Positions 22,602 through 33,142 of a DNA stretch of 64,000 nt are shown piece after piece. The notes beneath the pieces are model-generated. The model worked only from the letters and a program-made list of their open reading frames with translations. It did not search any database and was not told the DNA's origin. The DNA is from Dryocosmus kuriphilus (lineage: Eukaryota > Arthropoda > Insecta > Hymenoptera > Cynipidae), in the NCBI GenBank assembly GCA_038277395.1, contig CM076192.1, forward strand, positions 130,886,570 to 130,950,569, written 5' to 3'. A program made the translations under genes and the position numbers. Numbering within the stretch: position 1 is the stretch's first letter; each line of letters starts with the position of its first letter.

Positions 22602-22914
22602 AAGACTATTTCAAAGTATCTTACAGTGGATTATAAAATATATGTAGCTGATTTATTTGGTAGATTGATTGCGGTTACCTGATATTTTTGGGCATATTAT
22701 ACATAATTTTGACTTTGTATATAGAACGTCAACTTTGAAAGAGTTTGGAAAAACGTAAGTCTTACTTTCATTATTGAATTAAAAAATTTCTCAACAATCA
22801 AGTAAAATATATTTCTAGACGACAAAACCGCAGCGTAAGAAGAACAGAGAACTCTTTTTTTATTTTATACTAAATCTTCAAGTCATGATAGCTAAACTTC
22901 TATGTGTAAAAGTA

Positions 22915-22953
<39 letters not shown>

Positions 22954-23177
22954 AAGAGGGAGAGAGAGAGAGAGAGAGAGAGAGGCGTCTAAAGAAGAGC
23001 GAGTATGAAACCTGTTAATAAAATACATGTCACCTTTTATCTCAAGCCTCGAGAATGCTGATACTATAATACATATATAACATCAAGAGATAAACGCACT
23101 GATTTAAAGTGGTGCTACAAATAATAAAATCTTCAATAAAATGCATTCTGATATTGCAGTGCTTTATATGAGTTGGG

Positions 23178-23178
<1 letters not shown>
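22602..23178. other. X1 right-arm spacer with (AG)n
   Basis: AT-rich, mirrors 14560-15060. Contains an (AG)n microsatellite at 22917-22988 and no conserved frame. ORF C, which follows this block in X2, is absent. Confidence 0.6.

Positions 23179-23230
<52 letters not shown>
23179..23230. repeat. (TTA)n microsatellite
   Basis: Mirror of the (AAT)n at 14470-14537. Confidence 0.95.
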
Positions 23231-23235
<5 letters not shown>

Positions 23236-23379
23236 TGGGTGGCTACCTATGGAATCTTTTGTATATATCCTCAACTAATGGACGTACTATCTTTGTTTAT
23301 TAATATATCTCCCTCTTTATCTTAAAGTTATAGAAGGTCCTATGTACATCATAAATGCCCCAAGTACCACAGAAGTCCA

Positions 23380-23800
23380 CTGTCAGCAACCCACCACATT
23401 TAGTTACTGATTGAATGACATTCTAGCACAGACACGAACCATCGTCATCACTTGCTTGTAAATGATTGTTTTTACAGACATTTAGCGCGGACATGAACCA
23501 CCATCGCCAGTTCGTTACTGACTAACTTTACAGATATTCAGCACGGACATGAACCATCATCGAATTTTGATTACTGATTAATTTTGCAGACATTTAGGCT
23601 GGAACAGAACCCTTCCACCGAACTGTGGTTTTAAACATTTAGCTTGGAACAAAACCTTTACCTCTGAAACCTATATCTCAGCCTAGAACCTAGAACAGAA
23701 CCCTTCTGCCAAACTGTGGTTTTACAATCATCTAGCTTGAAACAGAAGCCTGCCTATGAAGCCTGTTACTCGGCAACCTACCGTACTTGGTTGAATTCAG
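23380..23800. repeat. Degenerate repeats of about 60 bp, right arm
   Basis: Reverse-complement counterpart of 13860-14320 (GACATGAACCACCATC, AACAGAACCCTTC phrases). Confidence 0.6.
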
Positions 23801-23894
23801 ACACTTACCGACATCGATTCATTCGCAAGTTACTGATTATTGCCTGCAGCTTGACGACCTTCCTTACTTTGAAAATTTCTTTAGTGTATAAATC

Positions 23895-24107
23895 ATGAAA
23901 GTTCAAATGAAATATGGAACAAAATTCATGACCGAGTTGGACAACGAGATGTTGGTATACTTATCGAACCGAATAAACAAACTCTTCGAAGATCCACAAT
24001 GCATGGAAGCATTTGAGAAACTGGAAATTGCTGTACAGAAGAAAAAACTTTCCTTTTACTACTTTGGTGGTAAATACAACATGTTCGGATTTCAATATAT
24101 TTGTTGA
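23895..24107 (+). CDS. ORF A, 70-residue protein, right arm of X1
   Basis: Function unknown. Intact from ATG 23895 (an in-frame stop precedes it) to 24107. Mixed-charge N terminus (KYGTKFMTELDNEMLVYL), a helix-like middle and a tyrosine-rich C terminus (LSFYYFGGKYNMFGFQYIC). The copy in X2 (54647-54859) has the same length with about 12 replacements and no gap, and the X1 left copy has one stop, so the frame looks selected. No signal peptide or membrane segment. It faces outward from the X1 centre and converges on ORF D 77 bases away. It could also be one exon of something larger. Confidence 0.65.
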   Translation: MKVQMKYGTKFMTELDNEMLVYLSNRINKLFEDPQCMEAFEKLEIAVQKKKLSFYYFGGKYNMFGFQYIC

Positions 24108-24183
24108 GTAAATAAATTATAACATTTACTGATACATTTTCTGTGTACTTATTTGTTAATTTTAGTTTATAGATCAGTTAAAT

Positions 24184-24417
24184 TCAGTTCGCCTTGATTT
24201 CCATTATTTCTTTCTCAGCGATGGATATCCAACACACATCGATGGTTTGAATTTCTTTCCATAATAACATCGGGGGACTTTGGAACATCGATGGCATATT
24301 GTTAACCATTTTTATCGTTAAATTACACGTAAGTATTTTATTAAATTTACCTTTATAATCTATGCGGGTCGAAAAATTGTATGTGGGTGAAACCGAGCGA
24401 AGCTGTGCGTGTGGCAT
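24184..24417 (-). CDS. ORF D, 77-residue protein, right arm of X1
   Basis: Function unknown. Open from ATG 24417 to 24184. The copy in X2 (54337-54570) is the same length from the same Met (MPH-QLRS start), with conserved LTCNLTIK, MPSMFQS and WKEIQ-IDVCWISI stretches. Basic and hydrophobic, no clear domain. It converges with ORF A, and the two may share a terminator region of about 76 bases (24108-24183). Keeping length and frame in two diverged copies is the main evidence for coding. Confidence 0.55.
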   Translation of the reverse strand: MPHAQLRSVSPTYNFSTRIDYKGKFNKILTCNLTIKMVNNMPSMFQSPPMLLWKEIQTIDVCWISIAEKEIMEIKAN

Positions 24418-24584
24418 CGTATATTTATGTAAATGAAGAAGTGTGTGTGTGTAATCTATGCGTGTCGATAAATTGCATTATTATGCGTGTTCCAACAGGC
24501 TTATTCTTATCGAAACCTATCTAGTGATGCCGCGTTGGAGGAGGAAGGGCGAGTTAGACGGAAAGCGGAAGCCGGTGAGAGGAA

Positions 24585-25015
24585 GCCGATGGACAGTGAG
24601 AGAGATAGAGGGAACGAGAGAGAATATTCCAATACATAACCTTAATAGAAATAAGGAATGTATTCTGACTTACGCTACAGGAAAAACTGCTTGATTTTTC
24701 TTCAGAATTGTTTTTCAATATCTGATTGTTTTGAGATTTTTGAGTTTTGATTCAGGAGTACGGAATTTTACAAGAGGAAAAAGTGATTGCATTTCTCGAG
24801 CACAATCCAGCAAAATTTTTGTTTTTCAATATCTCGCAACCATAGTCAGGTCATTGTTGGAGAGAGAGGGGGAAAGCATTTTCAAACCTGCATCCCATTG
24901 AATTGATGCTCTTATATTTTATAATACAAGCCGATGGAAAGTGAAAGAGAGAGAGAGAGAGAGAATTTCCGAGAAGTAAATTCCACTACATAACTTTATT
25001 AATAATAAGGAATGC
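24585..25015 (+). repeat. Two direct repeats of about 85 bp in X1 outer arm
   Basis: The block at about 24580-24660 (AGCCGATGGACAGTGAGAGAG to AATAAGGAATG) recurs at about 24928-25015. Both match 53330-53400 and 53985-54050 in X2 in reverse complement. The outermost X1/X2 similarity fades near 25160 (GCGCCATCTATCGGCG in X1, TCGCCATCTGTCGGCG in X2). Confidence 0.6.
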
Positions 25016-25234
25016 GGCGATCACGCAAAGCTTGTAGTGTCGCTACATGTGGTAAATATCTGCCACAACATTCCTACTTTACCGATGCTCACGATAAAGG
25101 ACATTGGCGCCATCTATCGGCGAAAAAAGAAGTTTTTTGTCATGGAACGCTACCATACCGACAAACTGCTACATTTCTAATGAATCAGCCTGGAACAGAA
25201 CCCTGTCCTTGTAAGTAGGCAACCCGTCGAGGTG

Positions 25235-26010
25235 ATGTCGGACATACATTGCTATACTACTGCTATTATATCAATATCGTACCTTTATTCTATATCAATG
25301 AATTCGTTAAGTCCGCCAGTATTGAGACTACGCGCGTTCAGAGTTCTCGCCTTAAGATATTTTATTGTAGTTATTCGTTTTTGGAAGTTGGCCATGATAT
25401 TTTTAAGAAAGTCCGCACGTTATGGATTCTGTTCCGATCGCAGGTGAGTCCGCCGTCCCAGGAGTGATAACCCCCATACCTTCCTAGGTCTAAGTACGGG
25501 AGCTTTCCGCCTTTGACAAGGACCGTGTCAACTTGTCGTCAGACACATCAGGGTTTCATCTTCGTATCCTAACGTCCCCCTGCTAGGCAGTGCGCCCCAC
25601 TGGCATCAATACCTCGTTGACCCTACAGACGAATCATTCCACACATCCTTTGCGGGCAGTGTCATCGCTGTGGTGTCCAATGGGGCAGCAGGAATTTCCC
25701 CGTACAAAATTTTTAGTTTTTGTTTGGCTAGTGTTTCTAGGTGGATACGAGCTGAGCCTCGGCTTGGTAGAAACCACCTATTGCGTATGGACGCGAAAGG
25801 GTGAATCCTCCAAGACCATGGCAGTCGTGTACCTATTTTTTACCAATGTGGGTTTACCATACACATGACTGGTTCCTATCGGCTGTACGCGACTGCTTAT
25901 TCTTGTATTCACAGTTAATCTCAGAATCTGTTCAATCTCAGGGGCCGTTCCTCTATCCACAACCTGAGGATGCGCTGCGCAGTTGTGACAGGAACCCACC
26001 GAGCAAAGTG
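25235..26010 (-). pseudogene. LINE 5' part: leader and endonuclease N terminus
   Basis: From ATG at 25395 the minus strand reads a typical APE-endonuclease start: TLNARSLNTGGLNEF, then YDIDIIAVV, with stops (TAA, TAG) inside, and is lost by 25235 where X1 sequence is near. Upstream to about 26010 lies a GC-richer leader with no open ORF1, which I take as 5' UTR or ORF1 remnant (weak). Orientation is the same as the RT remnant at 12190-13482. The two could be halves of one LINE split by X1, with about 140 endonuclease codons missing between them. Confidence 0.55.
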
Positions 26011-26639
26011 TAGTTCTTTGGGTGATAAAATTAAACATTTGGTGTTTTAGCATTAATAAAATTTTTGCGTTTTCTTAGCTGGTTTTATTGATGCGTTTTG
26101 TATTAAATTATCTTAAAAAAGGCGAGCTTTTGGACTTAAGTAATTGAATAAAAGAGAATTTTTGCTTTAGTACCTGCACACTGGAAGGTTTACTTACATT
26201 TTTTTCCCGCAAAAGAAGAATACAAAATACAGGGTGAAACAACTTGCGAAGGGAAATTTTCTACACAATTGTTGGCACAATTATTGTGAAGTATCGCCGC
26301 AGACGGCGTTATCAGAGCGCGTTTGAGCCAGCATACGCAGGAAGTGTACTTACGATCCATTGGTTCGTGGTGGCTTCGCCCTTAACTAAACTAACCCTTT
26401 TTGTTAATTACTGCATCTGTACCGGCATAGGTATATAGACATATAAACATGGAACCAAGCGGCCTGAGTCCGGTGGTTGCCGAGATCCCTTGTATTATTT
26501 TGCTCCCGTAATATCCAGGACGAAACACAACATGGACCACCGGCCATATTCCTTACCTCCTGGGAGATAACTACGTCGGAATGGACTCTAATCACTCTAG
26601 TCCAAAAACTTCATAAAGAGTGGCTCAGCCAGCACTGAT
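26011..26639. other. Spacer, no gene recognised
   Basis: Short ORFs (26244-26438, 26404-26595) have no motif. The left end of the retroviral LTR lies somewhere near 26630-26690. Confidence 0.4.
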
Positions 26640-26649
26640 TGAGCAAGCA

Positions 26650-26950
26650 TTTTACGTTAGAAGTATTTAACAAGGAAGTAAAATGATTGCGACAAAAAGT
26701 AAAAGTTTTAACTCGGAGTGTTGTTATGTGCAAAATTTGTTATTGATCTTTTGTTTGTATTACTGAGCTATCAGTTAGATGCTCAGTTACTTTATTTCAT
26801 GCAAGTACAAGTTTAGTATATGAAGTATTGTAAAAGAACTGATGCCCTGGGCCAAGGCGCTACATTTTATAGTCTTCCAAGATCTTGGGCGCATGACCAC
26901 GTTACTATACGTTACCTTATAGGTTGAGGGCATAACAACCCTCCATTTAG
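26650..26950 (-). promoter_or_regulatory. 3' LTR with polypurine tract, TATA box and poly(A) signal
   Basis: On the minus strand, AAATGGAGGG (26950-26941) is a good polypurine tract directly after env. Then TATAAAA (26871-26865) and AATAAA (26796-26791) follow in the order expected of a U3-R-U5. The far end of the LTR is not defined because no second LTR is present to compare. Confidence 0.6.
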
Positions 26951-26973
26951 AATTGAATTTGCCTCTAAATTCA

Positions 26974-28600
26974 TTACATTTTTATCCTACGATTTTTGAG
27001 AGGTTCTGTCAACAAAGGCTGGACGGAGGCGTTATAAGTGACTACATGCATGGGAGTTTCTACCTTTGTTCTTATACAAAATAGGCATACATTTGAAGGG
27101 AGGCAGTTTTTTATACAATCGAAGAGTCCTATTCGGTTGGCTAGATATAGTGACGTTAATATTATTGATGTATATTCCAAGTAGGATAACGATTCGTGCC
27201 TTGTTTATTTCCAGGTTCTTATTCTCCTACGTGTAGCTATGCTGCTCAAAATATTCTCAGTATTACCTAAACTTAGTCTAGCTCTGTGTAGCTCGCTGGT
27301 GCTTATAAGTTTAGGTAATTGAATTAGGTGCTTACTTAATTGCTCTAGATCGGTGTAATCATAGCTAATTGCGTATGTTATATTCATCCATTCAACATGT
27401 TCATAATTTCGCTTTGTGTTTTGGTATAATGTGTCGCAAATATTACAAATTTTACAGTTTTCTCCTTCAATCCTTTTTTATTCCTGCATAATTTCATGCT
27501 CAACAGATTTCTCGCAAGTTATGTCTATGTTTACAGATTTTAATTGTACTATTATGTAACCGTTGTGTATCGGGATGAACGTTTCTCTGTGTAGTAGGAA
27601 TGGTGATGTATTACATTTAGTTTTGGGGCTCTTTTTGAGCAATATTGCTTCGCAAGGTTCGTTTTTCATGAATACTATGTTGGGTTTTTGTCTTCTACAG
27701 ATTTCGTAATTAGAAACGCACTTGCATTTTTGTATCTTTCTGTCAATTTGCACATAAGAATGTCTGTAACGGATAACGTACACATGCTCGTGAATCATAG
27801 AAAAATATACTTTTTAAAAGAGTGAGGGATAGGAATTATGTTTTGGAGGGACCTTCCTCAGTTTCTATGGCGGGTATTTGTAAGGTGTAAGTAAATAATC
27901 CTTTAATGATTGCTACTGAAAGAGTGCTAATGTCAACTACATGTTGATAATTGTCCTCTTCCGCTTCAAAGTGGTATTGTGTTCTTTGTTTCTCTTCGAA
28001 TTCTTTCAAGGTATGTTTCAATATAACCGGAGTAAGAATTTTATTATGTATTATGCCGTGTTTACCATCGTTGGTGGCGTCAATGGCCATGTCTATGTCC
28101 TCATTAGTCTCATCTAGAAGGATAGTAGATAAGACTAGTGTTCTGCTAATGAAGTTGTCCCTGGTGGCATTGTTGATTGCGCTACTAGGTTGTTGGGCTA
28201 AGTTGTCTTCAGTTTGCTGGTTGGTTAAGAATTCTTTATGGTTCAATGAAGGCTAATCGAGGATAAGCTTTAGTATTCTTGTGTGATTACCGATAGCTTT
28301 GGCTATTTCTCTACAGTCGTGGTACACTTTGTCAAATTCGGCATCGATCTGGGTCAGATCTTTTTCGTTCAATGTACCGAAAAGCGTTTTCGAAATATCT
28401 CCAACGAAATGAGCTAGACTTCTCTTAGTTCCTTTTTGTTTTCCTAGGAGTTTTTCTAATGTGTGTTTTTTATTTTGTACTCTATCAAACGTTTTCTAAA
28501 TTAACTGTACTGCCTGTGTACTGGAACAATTTTTTCCGCATGTTCTCTGCATTTTGGATGGTGATGTCGATAGCTTCCAATCATTGATTGTTTGAGGTGA
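26974..28600 (-). pseudogene. env: env-like gene of the provirus (fragmented)
   Basis: Consecutive minus-strand open segments 28246-27836, 27798-27478, 27387-27205 and 27180-26974, plus a recognisable but interrupted stretch at about 28490-28260, together resemble the baculovirus-F-like envelope family of gypsy-type insect retroviruses. Motifs seen directly include NEDIDMAIDATNDGKHG near 28080 and DISTLSVAI near 27920. The region near 28380-28440 corresponds to the fusion-peptide area. Several frameshifts and stops separate the segments. Described only; not a working gene. Confidence 0.65.
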
Positions 28601-28612
28601 CTCTCTTACCGA

Positions 28613-29277
28613 TTACAAGTTTCCAAGTTTCGTGGTAGAGGTTGACTTTTGCTTCCTCTTCGATATAGATGTTTCCTTGGAATCTTTGCTTATAATGTGA
28701 CCAAGGTACTCAAGTTCGGTCTTAATGTATTCACATTTGCTTGGTTCTAAACGCAGACGTAAGTTCTTAATTCTTTGTGATGCTTCTTCCAAATTTTGAT
28801 TATGTTGTTCTATTGTGTTCCCGAAAATTACAATATCATCGATGTAAGGGGAGCACTTGTTTCCGGTCAGTCCTCTAAATGCATTGTCCATTAACTTCTG
28901 AAAGGTTACTGGGGCGTTCTTAAGGCCAACGGCGGAATTTGGTGGAATCCCGTCGAAAGATCGAAGGCCGAAAAGAAATTTGGTTTTCCCAATTGGTCAA
29001 GGATATCATCTATCACGGGTAACGGATATGTATCCTAGTCTCTATATTCATTTATTTTTTGGTAGTCAATCACCATGCGTAGCTTGCTACCGTTTTTGGG
29101 AACTACCCATAGTGGTGAGTTGTAAGGAGATTGAGAATCACTAACGATAACCTTTTTAAATAACCCTTCTGTCTCTTGTAAGGAGAACTCTCTGTGTCTT
29201 TCCGGTAGTTTGTGCGATCTTAGATTTATTATTTTTACTGACTTAAGTATTATTTCGTGTCCTGTTGGCTTTTCCAC
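28613..29277 (-). pseudogene. pol: Gypsy-type reverse transcriptase remnant
   Basis: Two open pieces: 29277-29035, with the classic SPYNSPLWVVPK and LRMVIDYQKINEY blocks, and 28891-28613, with the catalytic YIDD box (SPYIDDIVIFG) and the following EYLGHIIS motif. A frame break and stop lie between them (about 29035-28892). The sequence stops right after the RT and env-like sequence follows, so RNase H and integrase were deleted. Confidence 0.85.
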
Positions 29278-29379
29278 GGTAAAGATTCTGCTTCTAGTGA
29301 GAAGGCTTCTTGATATTTTGTATTAGTCTTTCGATGAAGTCCTTCTGTTCCTTTTCTAAAAGGTTTAATTTCGGGAGTT

Positions 29380-30162
29380 CTAGTATTTTCTGAATTCGGG
29401 GCCATGTATCATCCTTCCCCTTTGTTGATTCATGTCTCGTGAATTTATCGCTAAGATAGGTTCGTACTCTGTTCTTGATGATACAAGTTGTGGTTCTGTT
29501 AAGTGGTTTAATACCAAGATTTTAATATGTACATCCTGTTTTTTGTATATTCCGTCAGGAATATTTTCCTGATCTAGAATTAGAATGTCCTGGTTTTGGT
29601 CTGCTGTAATGATTTTTAATGTTTTCTCGGATTTCGCCGAAACGAATTCTCCGTCGTCGTGTAGGGGTAATTTAATTTTATCGAGTACCAAGTAGTCGAG
29701 TGTTATTACATGCCGGTCATGTTTCGAAAAGAATTTGAAACCGACGATTCCTTCCTCTGGTAGCAGAAAATTGTTTGGGACTACATGAAATGTGTGTTCT
29801 TTACCGAAAAAATTCAAAGTAGCTATTTCGGTTGAGGTATGTTCATCTCTTTCCATTATGAATTTTTTGAGGAATTTTCTTCTATTAACCTTATCGTCAA
29901 TGACCTTTCCCTTATTAAGGTTAATAGCTGCGCTTGAGTCTACTAGTAGTTTGTAGCTTCCATTTCTGCGTTTGGCTCGTATAGATCGGTGTCTTCCGTA
30001 TACTGCAGACACTATGCTGAGTCCTCGTAGTCTACTTTCTCTTGGACTTCTTCCTGGGACATTTCTATCTCCTCCGTTTTTTCTTCCTACCGTAGTACTC
30101 GTACTGGTGGAGGGGGTCGCTTGGGGTTTTGTCTTAGTTGAAAACCATATTTGCTGAAACAT
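29380..30162 (-). pseudogene. pol: Gypsy-type protease and N-terminal pol region
   Basis: Open for 260 codons. The retroviral aspartic-protease block is YKLLVDSSAAINL at about 29960-29920; the usual D-S/T-G triad reads DSS here, so catalysis is doubtful. A long charged region follows, typical of the segment between protease and RT. Its N-terminal side overlaps the Gag zinc-knuckle region in another frame. An RT start follows at 29277 after a frame break. Confidence 0.7.
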
Positions 30163-31252
30163 TGGCTACCAAAGTGTCCAAGTTTCCCACATTTGTGACA
30201 ACTCATCTTGGTCCCCTCAGTCAAACGCAATATTTGATTAGGGACTCTGCTTCCATTGGTGTTTGCGTTTCGGCGGGGTGCATTTTAAGGTCTCGTAAGT
30301 CTTGGAGTTGCTTTCAGTACCGGGATACTCGCTCTTGCTGGCTGGCTTTCCTTGAGCCACATTTCAGTTTCAATAGCGTGTATCTGGGCTTCTGTGATAG
30401 TATTCGGCTGCAGAAGTCGAACTTGTATTCCTATTTCCTTTTTGAGGTTTAGGGAGTACCTATTCACTGCTTCCTGTTCTTCGAAGTTAATCTTTAATCT
30501 TCTTTTTATCGGGTTCGTGTGTTGAGCTTGAACCGTGTAGTTTATTTCGTTTAGAATTGGTGTAAGGCGTAGTAGTTGTAAAGCGCTAGTTTGCTTGAGA
30601 TTCTGCAGTAAGGCTTCGAATAAATCTTCGTAAGAGTTAATCTTTTGTTACCAGATCGCCTTTTCAGCAAGTTACTGTATTTTTTTGCCATTATTAAATC
30701 CAAAAGTAAATTTGGTTGGGTGGTTCTTATTTTTGCACGTTTTATTGTTTTTATAATATCCTCGACACCCATGTTGACTTGACCGTTAAGTGTCTTAACG
30801 GTTTCCAATGCTGTAGAGGCATTCATCCTTTCCTGTTTTTCGTAAACCGGTTGTGTTTTGCGTGTAATAGCGCCGGTTCGTCTGCGTAAACATTCGTTTC
30901 ACATTCTTAGGTTCTCTTTATCTTTTCGCTCTTCTTCTTCTCCGTTCGAAGAATCGCTCGTAAATTCTGGTTGTTGTCGTACTGATTCTCGATCGCTACT
31001 TCGCCTGACAATCCTACTTTCTTGGCTAATTCCGAAATTTCCTCAATCCTGTTATCGTTTTCCCTCTTCAATGAATTGAATGAAATTGTTAGAGATTCCA
31101 TCTGTGTCAACAAATGAGTCAGAAGTTCTTCTGTTGTGACACAAGTGGGGGATTGCGTTCTAAGATGTGACTCACAGCGGGGGGAACCCGTTGCGGTGAT
31201 AAAAATAGGTTGCTCGGGGGCGATAGATGAGTCACTTGTACTTTCGTCGGTC
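30163..31252 (-). pseudogene. gag: Gag remnant with CCHC knuckle
   Basis: The frame is open from about 31252 to 30907 (Ser/Thr-rich start, then a coiled-coil-like segment), then runs through several breaks. A single zinc knuckle CHKCGKLGHFGSQC is visible at about 30210-30165 just before the protease region. No start codon is obvious; the first ATG is near 31100, and the 5' end may be missing with the LTR. Confidence 0.7.
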
Positions 31253-31750
31253 GCCTAACCTTATTGCACGCGGTACGTTCCGTGTGCCAGCTTAGATTCC
31301 TTTTATTAGAGTGTAAAGGTGAGTGTACCCTATATGACTTGTTTTTGAACGATTGATGTGTCGCGTTACAGTCTTGAATGTTTTAATTTAATATAGTGGA
31401 ATGTAGTCACAAGCTGCTATAAGCTTGTCCTAAACGCAATGTAGTGATTTTTATTTTATTAAGTAAGGAAGAGTGATCTGGAGCACCAGGAGTATAGTCG
31501 ACCCGAATCTGTCACAACTTTGTCACATCTGCGTAAGCGGATACCGTTCAACGTATGCAAAGAGGACACACTCTCTATGACCCAGATTTGCTTGAAAATA
31601 GTTCTTACAGAGTTTTCTTATCTTCTAACACAATGTGCTTACGTTTCTCTTATCGGCAGTGCTGGACATTGGAGGCCCGACTCCGTAGGTGTCCCTGTTT
31701 CCAGTACAAAGCGATGACGTATCACCTCATGCTATTACTGCGTTGTGCAT
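31253..31750. other. Junction between retroelement fragments, nothing recognised
   Basis: No motif on either strand. A TGTGACA...TGTCACA pair (31514 to 31136, minus) looks LTR-like, but Gag sequence reads through it. Confidence 0.4.
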
Positions 31751-32221
31751 TTAGGTGGTAAAAATGTCCCCGAAACTGTTCCAGTCTTCGTATTGGCCCA
31801 TGAAACTGGGAAGATCGAGCCTTGGCAGTTTTGCCGGGCGATCGTGCTCATTTTCGGTGTGTTCGTCTTCGTCGACATCGCGGCGTCGTTGAGGGTCACG
31901 AGGATTACGTTCCTTGTCCTGAGTTAGGTTGTACAAAGCTGTCAATAGCCAGTCATGGGTATGCGCGAAGGTACGGTGCATCGCATCGTACTTATTATCC
32001 ATTATGTACGTGTGCATCAATGCTTCAGCACGTAACATAATATCGTGGTGCGTACTCCGAATTTCCACCCACAGTTCATTCACCGTGCGGATTCGCGTTT
32101 GAATAATGGTCGCGTTAAGAGAGTCCGGCGCGCGTGCTCTCATGCGATGGCCTACCGCAGCGTTCTCGTCGTTACCGTGTTCCTGCAATTCCACGAGCCT
32201 AGTTGACGGAACACGCGCCAT
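31751..32221 (-). pseudogene. gag: BEL/Pao gag, N-terminal fragment
   Basis: Starts at ATG 32221 and runs 156 codons. It has helical N-terminal sequence, then an acidic/charged linker, then KLPRLDLPSFMGQYEDWNSF, the signature of the Pao-type Gag domain (DUF1759). It stops right after this block, so about two thirds of Gag and all of pol are missing. It lies on the opposite strand from the BEL/Pao pol remnant at 37485-39840, so the two are separate insertions. Confidence 0.8.
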
Positions 32222-32880
32222 TTCGAGCCAAATTTCTTTTTTTTCTTTTTTTTATTGTTACCTTCGCGTGGTGGACCTGCCACAAAAGAACAAATACTTA
32301 CACTAGTCACAAATATTATAAATACAAATTGAGTGATCACACCCGAGAAAAGAGAACTACAGAATGCACTTACAGTACCCACGTACTAGTGCAAAGTTAT
32401 ACATATAACAAATAGAATCGAGAGTGAATTCAATCGTAATAAAGTGGTAAATTGATTCATCATTCAAATCACACCATGCTCAACCGGGGCACCATGTTTC
32501 AATTAGCTTAGAAGTTTAATTAGAATGATAGGTAAGCAAAATAGGGTAATGAAGTAAGATACGATAAAATAAAATAAGTCTCACTTTAAAATTATTGAGT
32601 CCAAATCAGGAAATTATTGGATAGCTGTGTGGTATTGAAGGAGTAGATCAATTTCAAGAAAAACACTGAATTTAATAGACTATGGAAAAGCAATCACTTG
32701 TCCGGCATAAAAACCCCAGTCCTGAGTGGGGGAAAAGCCTTCTAAGTATATTTACAAGATTGAGAGACAATTAAGTATGAATTATTCAGAGCACACCAAT
32801 AACAGAACGCAATAAGAATACAACACAAGAATACACGTAGAATACAAATGGAAACTATAATGGACAAATATACTTCAAAT

Positions 32881-32960
<80 letters not shown>

Positions 32961-33142
32961 ATGCAAGGAAAGTCAAAGAGAACAATTGCAGTTGTATGCA
33001 AACTGCATGCAATGGTATTAGTCATCATTATGCCATAGTACAAGATATCGAAATTTTCAAGGATCGAATCCTGAGTCTCTAACAATAGCTGGAATGTATA
33101 CGCTCTCTCATTGTAGATTAAGGTTGCTCAAAATAACTTTTT
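32222..33142. other. AT-rich spacer with (AT)n
   Basis: The first 200 bases may hold the leader and LTR end of the BEL/Pao fragment (GTGGCAGGTCCACC near 32265-32285 could be a primer-binding site; weak). An (AT)n tract runs 32884-32956. No gene seen. Confidence 0.4.
32884..32956. repeat. (AT)n microsatellite
   Basis: About 36 uninterrupted AT units. Confidence 0.95.

Larger units (their letters stand above)
13483..25160. mobile_element. Palindromic element X, copy 1 (X1)
   Basis: Sequence left of about 21225 recurs in reverse complement to its right: ORF A at 13509-13721 and 23895-24107, (AAT)n/(TTA)n at 14470 and 23179, ORF B at 15720-20578 and 21900-22601, and minisatellites at 20697 and 21624. 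Removing the two nested half-LINEs (16345-20428) gives arms of about 3.6 and 3.9 kb. Genes A and B face outward from the centre. The left arm stops at ORF A and lacks ORF D. ORF C, present in X2, is missing from both arms. No transposase or polymerase is visible, so the mode of mobility is unknown. It could be a foldback transposon or an integrated virus-like element. Confidence 0.75.
26640..31252 (-). mobile_element. Errantivirus-like (gypsy group) provirus remnant with env
   Basis: Minus-strand order gag (31252-30163), protease (30162-29380), RT (29277-28613), env-like (about 28600-26974), polypurine tract and 3' LTR. RNase H and integrase are missing between RT and env, and no 5' LTR or primer-binding site is recognisable above 31252. 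Every gene has frameshifts or stops, so it is non-functional. Presence of env places it with insect gypsy-type retroviruses rather than plain Ty3 elements. Confidence 0.8.

Noticed and set aside
31136..31514. TGTGACA...TGTCACA pair on the minus strand as a 5' LTR
   Set aside because: Gag sequence reads continuously through the lower boundary to about 31252, and there is no TATA box, primer-binding site or match to the 3' LTR at 26650-26950.
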